Positions 44,574 to 56,994 of a stretch of DNA of 64,000 nt are shown here, one piece after another. The notes under the pieces were generated by a model. It worked only from the letters and a program-made list of their open reading frames with translations, searched no databases and was not told the origin of the DNA. Positions within the stretch are counted from its first letter, which is position 1. The number at the start of each line of letters is the position of its first letter. Origin of the DNA: Ilex aquifolium (taxonomy: Eukaryota; Streptophyta; Magnoliopsida; Aquifoliales; Aquifoliaceae); the NCBI GenBank assembly GCA_951799425.1, contig OX637405.1, positions 24,689,371-24,753,370 of the forward strand, written 5' to 3'. The position numbers and the translations under genes are program-made.

Positions 44574-44585
44574 GCTCTGATACCA
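44574..44585 (-). promoter_or_regulatory. Primer-binding site, initiator tRNA-Met
   Basis: On minus TGGTATCAGAGC, complementary to the 3' end of plant initiator tRNA-Met, three bases after the 5' LTR end (TTTTGGGGTGTCACA at 44589). Confidence 0.95.
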
Positions 44586-44588
44586 AGC

Positions 44589-47062
44589 TGTGACACCCCA
44601 AAATTCGGGGGTCCGTTGATTACCCATCAACCCGCGGAATACCCGTTTATATCGAGTAACTCGATATCGTGCCATTATGCCCCTCTTATCGGGGTCCGTA
44701 ATTGAACAAAATTATCGGACAGAGTCTCCTTTGTACGTGAAACTCTACCCAAAACACAACCTGTGCATATATCCTCACATGACCCATCCGAGACCCAATA
44801 TAACACATTGACCACACCGGGTCCATTTATAAGTAAACATTGGCCACACCGGGTCCAATTATCCATACTTATATCAAAATATGCAAGGTTATTTTAACAA
44901 TAGTCCATACAAGTTTTATTACAATTATTTGCAAAAGATTACATGCCCAAAACATAATTTTCACCAGTGTTTTACATTAACACAAAATAAAGCCACATTC
45001 GGCTTTCTTCAAACATGAAGGTCTAAATTGGAGCCATCCGCCGGTGTATTTCCCCCACCTGAAATGTTTTCCCGTATAGGGTGAGCCAACGCCCAGTAGA
45101 GTATATCCTACAGAGGCTACTCCCCACCTAAGTGCACATGCAATGTTTACATACAACATTTATTCTCATCAACATTCCAAGTAAGAATATGCAACTCTAT
45201 ATTGGAATTTACCATGCCATGCTATGAAATGAGATGTGACTCACTCATGCAACTTTAACCCGAGTCTTCACCGACTCTCACAACACAATGCAATGCCAAT
45301 ATGTAATGAATCCGTCAATTTACGAAAAATCCATCCAATGATCGTTTGAAATAAAAGTTGTTTTATTATAAAACCAAATCATTGATGGGTGTTACTCATT
45401 GAATGAGTACTTTATAAATCAAAATCTTGTGTCTTGTTGGGCAACGGATTTTGGTATCTCAACCACCGGTTCCGTAAACACCAGCACTTTTCTGGAATTT
45501 CACCGCCGGGAAGTGCCTGAACCATGTGACCGGGTTTTGCACCCGAGGGAGAGTCTAGCCCTACTTGCTATACCCGACACAAGTTTTTCCATACATGCAA
45601 CCGTGCGACTCAGTCGGATATACAATCCAACTTTCCCGAGCCCATCCTTCAACCACCAAGAATGATGTTTGAATGAATCATGCCCAAACACACACACACA
45701 CCCACACTCATGCATAAGCCTATGAAATGGATGCCTCCGTGCAAATGCAATGTAATATGTCATTGCATGTCAATGTCATGTCCCATATGTAAGGAATGCT
45801 ATATGGATCAATTTAACCACACATTTCAGCATGTATCATGGACAATTATATCGTATGCATATAATCTCCAAAAATTCATCATAATGTCAATATGAACAAT
45901 TTCAACATATCCCATGATCAATTATATAAAAAGCATATAATTTCCATGTTCATCATAATGCTAACATATCATTAAGCATATATTTACATTATAACCAACA
46001 ACAAATCCCAAGCATGTTAGCAAATAATCTATGTCAATAACACACTTAATTCACAAGGCACAATATAAACACATAGTATGCCCACATAATACCAATATCC
46101 AAAAAATTACACATGTAACTTCCACATATCAATTTCAAGCTAGAATTTGGTTTTAGACCAATTTCATACCCATTTCTACAATTCAACAACCATAGGCAAG
46201 TTTTCATTCAATACAATATCCAAGCATGCTATACATAGTCCATGCAAAACATACTTAATTTTCGCCTAGGCCTTTAATCAAACACCTTCAAGGCACCAAT
46301 CATGTAATCACATAAAATGCTCAAATTTGTCACATAACTCAAAAAAAATCAGAATACATGATTTCCACCTACCCAATTATCAAGACATCCAAGAAATCAC
46401 AAACTAGCAATTTCTATTTACCGATTCACACTAGAATTGATAAACTAGCAATTTGAATCTTCGGTGAAATCTCTTGTTTTTGGTACGTACGCGTAGCCCT
46501 CGTCGAGGAGATGAACTTTGCCTCTTGAATCGACGGATTCCGAACGACGAAACTCCCGGAATCGGAGCAAGAAGGTTGAAGAATTTTTTTTTCTCCTCTT
46601 TGCTTGGCCGGCTGCTTACAGCTAAGGAGAGGATATTTTCTTCTCCAAAAAGCTGATTTTTGAGGATATTTATAGGCAAAAATGTGCGGTCCACATCGCA
46701 CCGCATATTTTCGACTTCCGGGTCTGTTTTTCGTCCCGAAACGATTCATTATACCTCGGATTAAGTTCAAATTAATTTTATTTGAACTTAAACTTAATTT
46801 TAAGGAAATTTTATAAAAAATATTTTTGGGGACCTTTAAAATGTCATTCGCCACGCAGTCGCCTCGAACGACGTGCAAAAATTCGACTATCTCAGAATTC
46901 GACGAAATTTGACAGGGTGACTAGATTTCGTGATACGAATCCAATGGCGAACTCCGTTTCCTCATCCGAGATCTAGAGTATGAGTATTTCAAATAAGCAT
47001 TAGGATGGCAAATGACCATTTTGCCCTTATTCACAAAAATTCAAATTTACCCGGGTTTCACA
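44589..47062 (-). repeat. 5' LTR of Tekay element (2474 bp)
   Basis: Same ends as the 3' LTR. It is 181 bp shorter because sequence matching about 40040-40220 of the other LTR is missing at 46440; the junction carries an extra copy of AAACTAGCAATTT. Confidence 0.93.
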
Positions 47063-48273
47063 CTCAGTCAATTCCAAGTTGGTAAGTCTTAAAAACTGAA
47101 TTTTTTAAGAAATTTTTTCCTGTACACTGAACCAAAGCATTGATATGTCAAATCATGAATTTTTCTTTGAAAGAGGGAGAAACTTTTTACTAGTGTTGAG
47201 AGAGATTTAAGGATCTTCTCTAAATTTTTCCACATCATGCATTTGAGAGTTGGAACTTAGTTGGTTTTTTTTATGATGTCTGTCCCTCTGTATTGCATCA
47301 ATTTGTAGAAATGATGGCCTAGTAAGAATTTATGGGAAAGAATTCCAACAAGACATTTGAGTTTTTCGACACTATTTCTGAGAGTTCCAAAAGGTGGGAT
47401 TCGACCTCACCAAATATTGTTGAAACCAGACCATCCATATCCTAGAGAGGGAAATATGTGTTGAAAGAGGATGGCAACCTGAGGGGTAGAATGGCTACTT
47501 TGTCTCAAAAACTAGAGGCTCTAGAGATGAAAAAGGTCAATGAAGTTTCTGTTGTATCTCTTACTGACCAGTTGTATGGAATTTATGTTTTGTCGAGACA
47601 TCCCACAGGGGAGTGTCCTACCATTCCAACATTTAAGGAAGTCTTGATGGAATAGTCCAATGCAATTTCCAACTTCAACAATCCTTTTTTTCTAATCCAT
47701 ATTCTGAGAACTGTAATTCAAGGTGGCGAAATGCGGAATCACCCAAACTTTAGTTAGAAAAACATACAGCCTGTGAGTCACCAACAAGGTCCACCTCCAC
47801 CACAACCTCAGGCCCAGCAACCATATCCACCTTACCAACTCCCACACAAAAAAAGTCTAGAATATACCATAAATCAGTTCATTCAAAGTTAGATGAGTTT
47901 CAATACTCAGTCTACTCATGCATTCAATGACTTCAAGGTCAAAACATCACAGACCATTGATGACATCAAAAGTCACATAGCTAAGTTGACCCAGTCTTTG
48001 AGCACAACTGAGATGGAAAAATTCACATCTTAACTAAACCCCCACAAGGTCAAACTTACGCAAATATTTCATCATCTGAATCCTCTCAAGCCAAGTCCGG
48101 GCAGTTATGACATTGAGGAATGATAAAGTGATTGACAAGACCATCAAAACCAAAATCTTTGAACCAGTAGTTGAGTCAATCCCTGTAAATGAACTAGTTA
48201 AGTCTGAATCAATTGCTCAAAAGGAAACAGAGTTACGTGATGAAAAAGACAAATCAAATAATGTTTTTTTACC
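47063..48273 (+). pseudogene. Athila gag, second part
   Basis: After the right CTCAG the gag frame resumes: a region corresponding to the FLKKFFP and NFxQxEGETFYQ motifs is present in decayed form near 47095-47200, followed by RPSIS-like then EDGNLRGRMATLSQKLEALE, HPTGECPTIPTFKEVLME (47460-47655), a QQGPPPPPQPQAQQPYPPYQ stretch (about 47780-47840), and TQSTHAFNDFKVKTSQTIDD. All are the C-terminal gag features of Athila elements. Stops and frame changes are frequent. It ends at an LTR fragment at 48274. Confidence 0.8.
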
Positions 48274-48505
48274 TGTAACGCCCCAAAATCCACCCTGGAC
48301 GGCATTACATTCTAAAATCATTTATACCATGAGAGCAACTAATAAAAATCCATAAATAACCGAGGGTCCTTAATTTCACAAAATTTGGGCAGAGTTTCCT
48401 TTGTTCGGGGAGCTCTACCCCAAATCCCAACCTGTGTAATTCTACTACATTGACCACACCGGGTCCATTTATCCATAAAATATTTACAACATTATCCCCA
48501 AAAGA
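48274..48505 (-). mobile_element. Truncated Tekay-like LTR fragment
   Basis: Begins on plus TGTAACGCCCCAAAATCCAC and keeps LTR features (CACACCGGGTCCATTTAT near 48455, shared with 44815). After about 230 bp the Athila frame resumes. The length and the lack of a CA end show that nearly all of a 2-kb LTR is missing. The right boundary is approximate. Confidence 0.65.
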
Positions 48506-51500
48506 ATAAGCCACCTCAACGAGTCAAGAAACCTCAACTAATGAACAATTTTGCTAAAAATTTCAATTGTTTAAGCAAGTAAATATTAACATCACCCTGT
48601 TAGATGCAATCAAGTAAGTCCCATCATATGTTCAGTTTTTGAAAGATCTTTGTACAGTGAAAAAAATGATCAATGTACATAAAAGAGTATTTTTTACTGA
48701 ACAGGCTAGTTCTATCGTTCAGCACAATACCCCTCTAAAGTACAAAGATCCTAAGAGTCGCACAGTCTCATGCATAGTTAAAAACTTCACGATTGAGAAA
48801 ACTTTGTTTGATCTTGGAGCGAGTGTCAATTTACTCCTATATACACTCCATAAGCAGTTAGGCTGAAACTCACAAATGTCACATTGCAGTTGGCTGACCG
48901 TTCTGTGAAAATTCCACGTGGCGTTGTTGAGGATGTTTTTGTTCAAGTTGATAAATTCTATTTTCATGTGAATTTTATTATTTTGGATATACAACCAGTT
49001 TTGTAGGTCACTACACAAATTCCTTTCATTTTGGGTCGACCATTCCTTACTACAACTAATGCTTTGATTAATTGTACAAATGGAATCATGAAACTTTTAT
49101 TTAGTAACATGACATTGGAATTGAACGTATTTGATATTGCTAAGTAGCCCAGGGAGGAGGAGGATTTGCATTGCATTGAGTCATTGACTCAGAGTCTGTT
49201 TGAAAATGCCTTCAGTAGAAAGGAAAGAGAGTCACATGCATTGTTTGAGTCTGTAAATAATTTTGAGTCAGTTGTAGATATGTCTACTGCGGGAACATAG
49301 GTTCCAAAATTTGAAGAGTTATCACCCAATGCAACAAAGTTTGTTGAATCTAGTGTCATGGCTCACAAGCTAGAGTTGAAACCTCTTCCAGCAGACTTAA
49401 AATATGTTTTTTTAGAAGATGATGAAACTTACCCAGTGGTGATATCTTCAAAATTGTCAAAGTTACAAGTCATCTTCTCTGAACTCATTGTATATACTTG
49501 GAAAAAGACTCAAAACTTTCCCGATAGCCATAATGTAGGTTAAATCCACACCTTAAGGAAGTTATCAGGACTAAAGTACCTAAACTGTTAGATGCAAGAA
49601 TAATATATCCCATCTATGATAGTAAATTGGTCAATACTACACAAGTAGTACCCAAAAAGTTTGGTGTTACAGTAGTGAGAAACCAAAAAAATAAATTGGT
49701 CCTTACGCGTACAGTCACTGGTTGGCGTATGTGTATTGACTATCGCAAGTTAAATTCTCTTACCAGGAAAGACCATTTTCCTCTACCCTTTCTGGACCAA
49801 GTTTTTGAGAGGATAGCTGGACATAGATTTTATTATTTTTTTGGATGTGTGCTCCAGCTACAACCAAATTGAAATAGAAATTGATGATTAGGAGAAAAAC
49901 CAATTTTACATGTCATTTTGGCATTTTTGCTTATAAAAGGATGTCATTTGGATTGTGTAACGCTCCAGCTACTTTTCAACATTGTATATTGAGTATTTTC
50001 AGTGACATGGTAAAGAATTTTTAGAAATCTTTATGGATGATTTTTCTATCTATTCATTTGAATTGTGTCTAAAAAATCATGAAAAAGTCTTTACTAGGTG
50101 TGAGGAGACAAATCTTGTTTTGAATTGGAAAAAATGTCATTTCATGGTCACACAAGGTATTGTCTTAAGTCATATTATTTCTATTGAGGAAATTGAAGTT
50201 AATAAGTCTAAAATTGATTTAATAGCTAATCTTTCTCCACCTAGGGCTGTAAAAGATGTTCGATTTTTTATGGGTCATGTAGGATTTTACAATAGATTTA
50301 TGAAGAACTTTAGTTCAATATCTAGATCAATGGGCAATCTTCTGTGTCAAGATGTATCTTTTGAATGTAATGATGCGTGTCAGAAAGCTTTTGATAAAAT
50401 TGAAAACATGTTCATTTCTGCACCAATCATGCAACCTCCTGACTGGACTTTACCTTTTTAAACTTATGTGTGATGCTAGCGATTGTGCTGTAGGTGTAGT
50501 CCTAGGACAGAGAAGAGATAAGAGGCCATATGTTATTTACTACGCAAGTAAAACTTTCAATGATAAACAAATGAATTATTCTACCATTGAAAAAGAATTT
50601 TTGTTGTATTGCTCGCTTTAGATAAATTCAGATCTTATTTGGTGGAATCCTCAATTATTGTGTTTACTAATCATACAGTTTTGAAATACCTACTCATGAA
50701 GAAGGATGCCAAATCACGCCTTCTACTATGGATACTCCTGCTTCAAGAGTTTGATCTCATTATCAAAGACAAAAAGGGAGTTGAGAATGTGGTGGCCAAT
50801 CATAAGTCAAGGCTAAACTATGATACAAAAGAAGAGTCATTACCAATCAAATAAACTTTTCCTGATGAGAAATTTTTTGCAACAAATGATGAATCATGGT
50901 GTGCAGATATTGCCAATTACTTGGCCACAGGTACCATTCCTTTTCACTATACCTTGATCGATAAGCAAAATATTTTTAGAGGTACGCAATTTCTTTTGGG
51001 AAGATCCCTATGTATTCAAATACTGCAAGGACTATATCATAAGGCGTTGTGTACCCCAACCATGAAATTGGTCAGGATATTTCTTTTTGCCATTCTGAGG
51101 CCTGTGGTGGGCATTTTTCTTCGAAGAAAATCGCTGCTAAAATTTTGCAGTATAGATTCTACTTGCCCACTTTTTTAAAGATGTATGTTTTTTGTCTAAA
51201 CTATGACCGATGTCAAAGGTTGGAGAGTATTTCAAAAAAAAAAAAAAAAACATGATGCCGTTAAACCCTATTTTGATTATTAAAATTTTTGATTGTTGGT
51301 GAATTGATTTAATGAAACCATTCCCTCCCTCTTTTGGATATCTGTACATTTTGGTAGCTATTGATTATATTTCCAAATTAGTTGAAACAATTTTGTGTTG
51401 AAATAATGATCACCGCTTTGTTGACATATTTTTAAAAGAAAATATTTTGTCCCAATTCGGACTTCCTCGGGCCATTATAAGTGATGGGGAACACATTTTT

Positions 51501-52180
51501 GCAATAAACATTTTGAAAAATTAATTAAAAAATATTTGATTTTACATAAAGTTTCTGACTCTTATCATCCTTAGACAAGTGAAAAAGTTGAATTAATCAA
51601 TCGGGATATTAAACATATTTTGGGAAAAAGCGCAAAAATTGGTCCTTGAGGCTGACTGATGCGCTTTGGGCATACCGCACTGCTTACAAAATAATTTTGG
51701 GAATGTCTCCTTATCGATTAGTTTATGACAAATCATGTCACTTGTCTGTGAAATTGGAATATCGAGCATACTGGGCAATCAAAATGATAAATTTTGAGAT
51801 AGACAAAGCAAGTGCATCCTGCAAGCTTCAGATTAGTAGATTGGAAGAATTGAGAAATGAGGTATATGAAAACGCCGAAGTTGCAAAAACCTGCATGAAA
51901 ATCTCTCATGATAAAAATATTGTGAGAAAATCTTTTGAACCAGCCTAAAAAGTTGTGTTATAGAATTCGAGGCTCAGACTATTTTTTGACAAGTTAAGAT
52001 CTAGATGGATAGGTCCATACATTGTTAAACAAGTATTTGGACATGGGGCAATTAAAATTGAAAATATGTCAAATAGAAACACTATTAAAGTGAATGGCCA
52101 GAGACTCAAACCTTTTCATGATGCATTTGTTAGGAATGTGGATTACATTGTCTTAATGGAACCCCAATATTCTCTGTGAA
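48506..52180 (+). pseudogene. Athila pol: protease, RT, RNase H, integrase
   Basis: Degraded Athila-type pol. Protease: FTIEKTLFDLGASVNLLLY (48788-48840; DLGA where D-T/S/L-G-A is usual) and FILGRPF-like IPFILGRPFLTTTNALINC. RT: QVVPKKFGVTVVRN, VTGWRMCIDYRKLNS, FMDDFS at 50030-50045, FMGHVGFYNRFMKNFS. RNase [60 protein letters not shown]. Integrase: zinc-finger remnants near 51040-51200, core remnants near 51340-51600, then LWAYRTAYKIILGMSPYRLV and SRLEELRNEVYENAE. It ends about 52180 with a TVNGQRLKPF-type tail (KVNGQRLKPFHDAF). Many stops and an A-run frameshift near 51235 are present. Confidence 0.85.
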
Positions 52181-53084
52181 TAAATTTCTTTTGTAAAATA
52201 GTTGTACTAATGGTTTGTTAATTTTGCAGATTAGGTTACATTGTGAATAACATTTCTGTCCGTCACTTGTTTATACATATGTTCCTCTTAAGCTTTTACT
52301 TTCATATTTTCATATTGAGGACAATGTTAATTTTAGGTTAGGGGTGAGAATAAGTTCACATGTTTTTGTATTTTTGGAATTCTTAAAATTTTTTTTAAAT
52401 TCTCTTTGTGATTGGTAGACATTAAAGAACCGGATAGTGAGTTTTTTAATTTTTGAAAATTTTCAAAAATGGATGAAAAACGCTTTTGGTTTAGTCTTGA
52501 TATGTTACGCACATTTCCAATGGATGTACATTCTTTGATTATGACAAAAAGCAAGGGTTGTGAGAAAGTTAGAAATGTTTGGAAGTCAAGCAAAATCTTT
52601 ATCTGGAAAGAGTTCATACGCCAAAAGCCGCCGAGCAAAGCGACTTGGTGGTTGTGTGAAGTGTGATCGATTAATGTGTATGAGAGAATTCAATTAGTGT
52701 TCTGAACCAATTTCAAGTCGTGCATTGGATCGTCTCAACTAGATTAAGTATGGGCAAAGCAAAGATTACCCTAAGATGCCATCTTATTCCAGTCCAATGC
52801 GTACAAGATTTGTGCGGCGTGAGATTACTCAGTTCACTGATTCTCTATGTTTAGAGGAATCTGATGAAAATTGATCTTTTGTTATAATTAAGAATGTTAC
52901 CTTTTAGGGTTTATTTTTTATGTTGTAATAAATAAGTGTGTTATTTTTAATTAGTATAGATTTTTCAAAAATTTATTTTTCTTTTTTTAGGGTAATTATT
53001 GCAATTAAATCAAAAAATTAGAAAATCTAGCCAACAGGAGAAGCTGAAAGTAAGATTGTTGTGCGCGTAGTGTGCTTTACAATA
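52181..53084 (+). other. Athila 3' non-coding region
   Basis: After pol comes GAGGACAATGTTAATTTTAGGTTAGGGGTGAG (52317 onward in shorter pieces), a signature also seen after pol in Athila/Tat elements. The remainder is AT-rich and non-coding. No plus-strand LTR follows; an inverted LTR begins instead. Confidence 0.55.
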
Positions 53085-54490
53085 GCTTGTGGTGTAAACT
53101 TAGAACTAATAAACAAATACTTAAAATAAACTCTTGATTACAATATTTGAAAAACTACTCTTTAGTTCAGAGATCTAACATGCATTTTATTTCTTGATTA
53201 TGAAAATGCCACCTTACAGCAATTAACTTCTATATTACTGGAAGGTTAACCGGTAGGTTTGATGTATAAACTGAACCATATCACAACAACTAGTTAGGTT
53301 AGTCAAAAGGTCTATACACCGTACAACAATCAAATAACCCTAGTAAACCCAAAGGTGAACCATTCAAAAGGTTTACTTTAGCTATTCGATGGACAGGTCG
53401 ATGATTCAACGAAAATGGAGTTGTGGTTTATGCATTGAATCAAAAGCATTAGCTATGACGAAATTTAATCCGTCTATAACCAATCTCCCAATTGGTACAT
53501 AAAGTCCAACTATGTCCATCATTGTACCATACATGAAGTATGTAATAATATAAAGATAAACTAGTATACAACAATAATTTTAGCTCGGTACTCGTAACCA
53601 TGAGCATATAGTAACACAACACCGAATGGCAATAATAATAACCATTCATCTGTTAAGGGAGGTATAAACATTAAACTATAGGTAAAACATCGACATTTTC
53701 ATAACACAAGCAATATTACACATGTCTTCACCCTTCCCTAAGGAGTATAAACGGACTACTCACACTTCATTGCTATAGACGAGCCAGAAGGGTGAGATAA
53801 TATCATTACAACGTAACACAAATACAAAAACCAACACAAGAAATCCTTCCCCGATGAATAGTTGAAACACCCTCACTCTTATTACCAGCTAGAGCACAAA
53901 AATGAGAGAGGTTCATCCCTCCAAGTAAAAATGATGTAAAAGAAATGTAGAAGAAGAGAAATGCTGGCTTAGAAGTGTTTAGGGTAGGCTTTCTTTTTCT
54001 CTGGCTTTGGTTTTCCTTCTCTGGCGATGTTTTTTTCAAAATGGCTAAACTAGCCTATTTATAGGCTCCAGGAGAGGGTTTAAAGGAAGCAAACACCCAG
54101 GGTAGCCAATCATTACTTTTTGTTGCACATTTGGACCAATTGGATAATTGGAGAGGTTAAGGCGGTATGCCACCGTCCGGACGCCACCACCACCATCCAA
54201 AATGTGCTAAGTCTCTGGTTTTTGTGGGTGGAGCCTCCTTTGTTGACTTGTCTGACTTTTCTGGCGTTAGGATGGTGAGGGTTCCTACTGAAATTGCTTT
54301 TGCCTCCGTCCTTTGCTCGTCTTCTGCACTTTCGTCCTTCCAAGTTTTTGTAATTACATATGAAACCCAACAAGCTATACAAATTAAACATTAGCCATAA
54401 TATAACTCAAATTAATTTTTTTAATTCAATTAACGCACACTATTAACTCTAAACCCTAATTCATTACCACACTTTTTAAGGTTAGTCACA
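53085..54490 (-). mobile_element. Inverted Athila-type 3' LTR
   Basis: Starts on minus TGTGACTAACCTTAAAAAGT at 54490, with a GTCCGGACGGTGG motif (54180), TATA box CCTATAAATAGG (about 54064) and a downstream portion that aligns with 37200-37430 (GTAAACCTTTTGAATGGTT, TTTACTAGGG, GTTGTTGTGATATGGTT). The last about 130-230 bp of the LTR, including the GATCA end, is missing, so it is truncated near 53085. Confidence 0.7.
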
Positions 54491-54502
54491 CCCCCCAACG
54501 AA
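54491..54502 (-). promoter_or_regulatory. Polypurine tract of inverted Athila element
   Basis: On minus CGTTGGGGGG directly precedes the LTR start at 54490, which identifies this as a 3' LTR. Confidence 0.65.
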
Positions 54503-55009
54503 ACATTGTTAGTTCCTAGTAATAAAAATAAATAAAATAAAATCATTTTCTTAGATTTCACGGCTGCATTTAGCTTATGCAACAAACCATTAAACCCTTA
54601 GGTGATCCCTAGTGGACTAGTTTTGTCTCGTGAAGGTTTCTAATGGAGATATCTACAAACTTCAACAGTTAAGATAAGATAATTCATATTTTTCACATAT
54701 AGAACTAAATCATCATTCCATCCTTTTGCTAGAATATTTCCTCTCCTTATCACTATAAGACTAGCACACACTAATTGTAACACTATTCCACATATTTTCA
54801 GAAAAACTCATGTATGTGTGGGGATTTTTTTATTTCAAAAACACTTAAGAAATATCACAACTCTTTACTAAGTTGTACAAGAGTTAGCATCGATGTCAAT
54901 CCTTCCTTGGAAATCACTCAACAAAGAACACACTCAAGTTTTAGTGACTATCACTCAAAAATACATGTGATAAGAATATTGAAATCAAAGAAAAATAATG
55001 GCACATGTA
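54503..55009 (-). other. 3' non-coding region of inverted Athila copy
   Basis: The part at 54560-54680 is an inverted copy of 8320-8430 (GAAACCTTCACGAGACAAAA, AGTCCACTAG). No coding frame. It is cut near 55010 by the next LTR. Confidence 0.5.
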
Positions 55010-56878
55010 ATTTGCATGACAAAAATACAAGGCTAAAAGTAGATATAATGGCACCTAAGCATCTATAAATCCAAAATGAAAACCCAGACTTCAACTCCAT
55101 CATATAGGACCCATGTGAGGGTCATCTGTGGAAGCGCGAGTACCTAAAAAATGTTCCCACAACGGGGTGAACCGAAGCCCAGTGGGATATCTCTTATAGA
55201 GGATGCCTCCCAACCCAAATGCATATGATATGAATGCACGTTCAACACACCAAGCATATAACACAAGTAATATTTAAATGATACTAAGCATGTCAACCAT
55301 GAATGATGTTTCATGAATGCATGTCCGACTCAGAAGCCAATCCTGGGTTCCCATGCACGACACATGATGTAAGGCCATGTCATGAACCGGGCATTCCAAG
55401 CTCCCACCTTAATGTTATACACATATCCAATGACTATTTATTTATTTCCATGTCTTTATAGGGTAGGTAATTTTATGGACTTCCACCAACAGATTACCAA
55501 ACCGACAACAGATCTCGATGACATCTCACCCCCAGCTCCGTGTTATGCCATCACACTTTTATGGACTTGCTACACCACCGAAAAGTGTGTAACCAAAAAA
55601 TTGAGTCTTTCACTCGAGGGAGAATCTAACCCTTCTTGTTATACCCCCAACACATTTTCATGCAATATCCTGTGAGGCTTAATCGAACCTTAGTCTAATT
55701 TTCCCGAGCCCTACCTTTCAACTCACGTATGTGGTGATTGATTAAACTCATGTACAACACTCACAATCATGATATATTCCAAGAATGTAGTGTAAACCTG
55801 TGCATGTTCAATGTAATGTACAATTGTAATTTAATTGGAAGCATAATATCAATTATAACATTGGGCATATAATAAACATTCTAGCATATCATCAAGCATA
55901 TTATAAGAATTAATTAAATCAAATAACATACTTGAATACATTTATGCATTTTATCAAACACCTAGAGCAGCATAAATGGAAACATATTAAATGCCCACTG
56001 ATATCACACATATTTGACATGTGTTAACACCTAAATCAATAGGAATTAGTGTAGCATGCTCATCGATTCATCAAGCATCCCACTAGCTACACTAGTTACA
56101 TGGTAGATATGTAATTAGTCTACACAAAACCCTACCCATATCATATTACATACTTAGAATTGAACATAATCCTAAATAGTAGGAAACCCTCACCTCTTAT
56201 AGAGTGGGCAAAGTTGAGAATCCCTTTAGAATGCCCAAAATAAGATCCTCAAAGCCCTAGCCCCAAACCCATTTCTGAAATTTAAGGAAAAGGGTTGTTG
56301 TTGGTCTTGGCGCGTAGCCCTCGTTGAGTAGAACAACTTTTGTTCTTGGTTTTTGATGATCCAATGGTTGGATCTTAACATATTTGGAGAAAAGAAAGAA
56401 GAAGATGAAGTGTTGGAACTCTCTCTCTCTCTCAAACGATTTTCAGCCAAGGAAATGGGTGGAAGACTTTTGTCTTTCACCTTTTTGGCCCCTTTATATA
56501 CTTGGCCCTAAAGTGTGCCACTTGTCACTTTTTCATTGGTTGAAAATCTCCGATTCCCAATCAAATTGCGCCATGTGTCATAATGGATAGGATTTGTTGG
56601 ATGTTATTTTAATTATATTGTGGGTCTCGCGAATAAATCCCAGTTGCTGAAATTTTTAATCGTGTAACCTATATTTACATTGTAAAGCGTGAAAATCCCG
56701 ACCATCTTAGAATTTAATGAAATTTGTACATCCAACTCATTTTCGCGAGACGAGTCCAACGGTATAGTCCGTTTTGTCATCCAAATTCTATAAAATTTTA
56801 GATTTTTAACCTTGCTTAAAATGACTTAATTACCGTATTACCCATTTAATTGATTTATTAATTTTTCTGGGTTTTACA
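55010..56878 (-). repeat. 3' LTR of second Tekay-like element, truncated
   Basis: Parallel to 60411-62608: GTGAGCCGAAGCCCAGTGGG (here GTGAACCGAAGCCCAGTGGG), the CTAGCAT and CATGCCC tracts, and the end CTGGGTTTTACA at 56878. About 315 bp at the low-coordinate end, including TGTGATGCCCC, are missing. A TATA-like sequence on minus is near 56505. Confidence 0.85.
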
Positions 56879-56895
56879 TTCTCCCCCCTTAAGAA
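56879..56895 (-). promoter_or_regulatory. Polypurine tract of second Tekay-like element
   Basis: On minus TTAAGGGGGGAGAA before the LTR start TGTAAAACCCAG. The upstream ATGACGAAATTTTC is the usual end-of-pol sequence of the lineage. Confidence 0.85.
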
Positions 56896-56994
56896 AATTT
56901 CGTCATCGAAATTACAAACATATGCAACACGTGAAATGAATGCACATATAGTCATGTCGTATGCAACTAACATGAAACTTAAATTGTACCTCCA

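Larger units (their letters stand above)
38185..47062 (-). mobile_element. Near-complete Tekay/Del chromovirus (Ty3), gag-less
   Basis: An 8878-bp LTR retrotransposon in minus orientation: 5' LTR 47062-44589, PBS 44585-44574, pol 44262-40925, PPT about 40855-40840, 3' LTR 40839-38185, perfect TSD CTCAG. The LTRs differ by only a few percent apart from one deletion, so the insertion is fairly recent. The domain order PR-RT-RNaseH-IN followed by a chromodomain puts it among chromoviruses, and the chromodomain and LTR ends suit the Tekay/Del lineage. Only 310 bp separate PBS from protease, so gag and the protease start were lost by internal deletion. Stops and frameshifts also make it nonautonomous. 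Confidence 0.93.
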
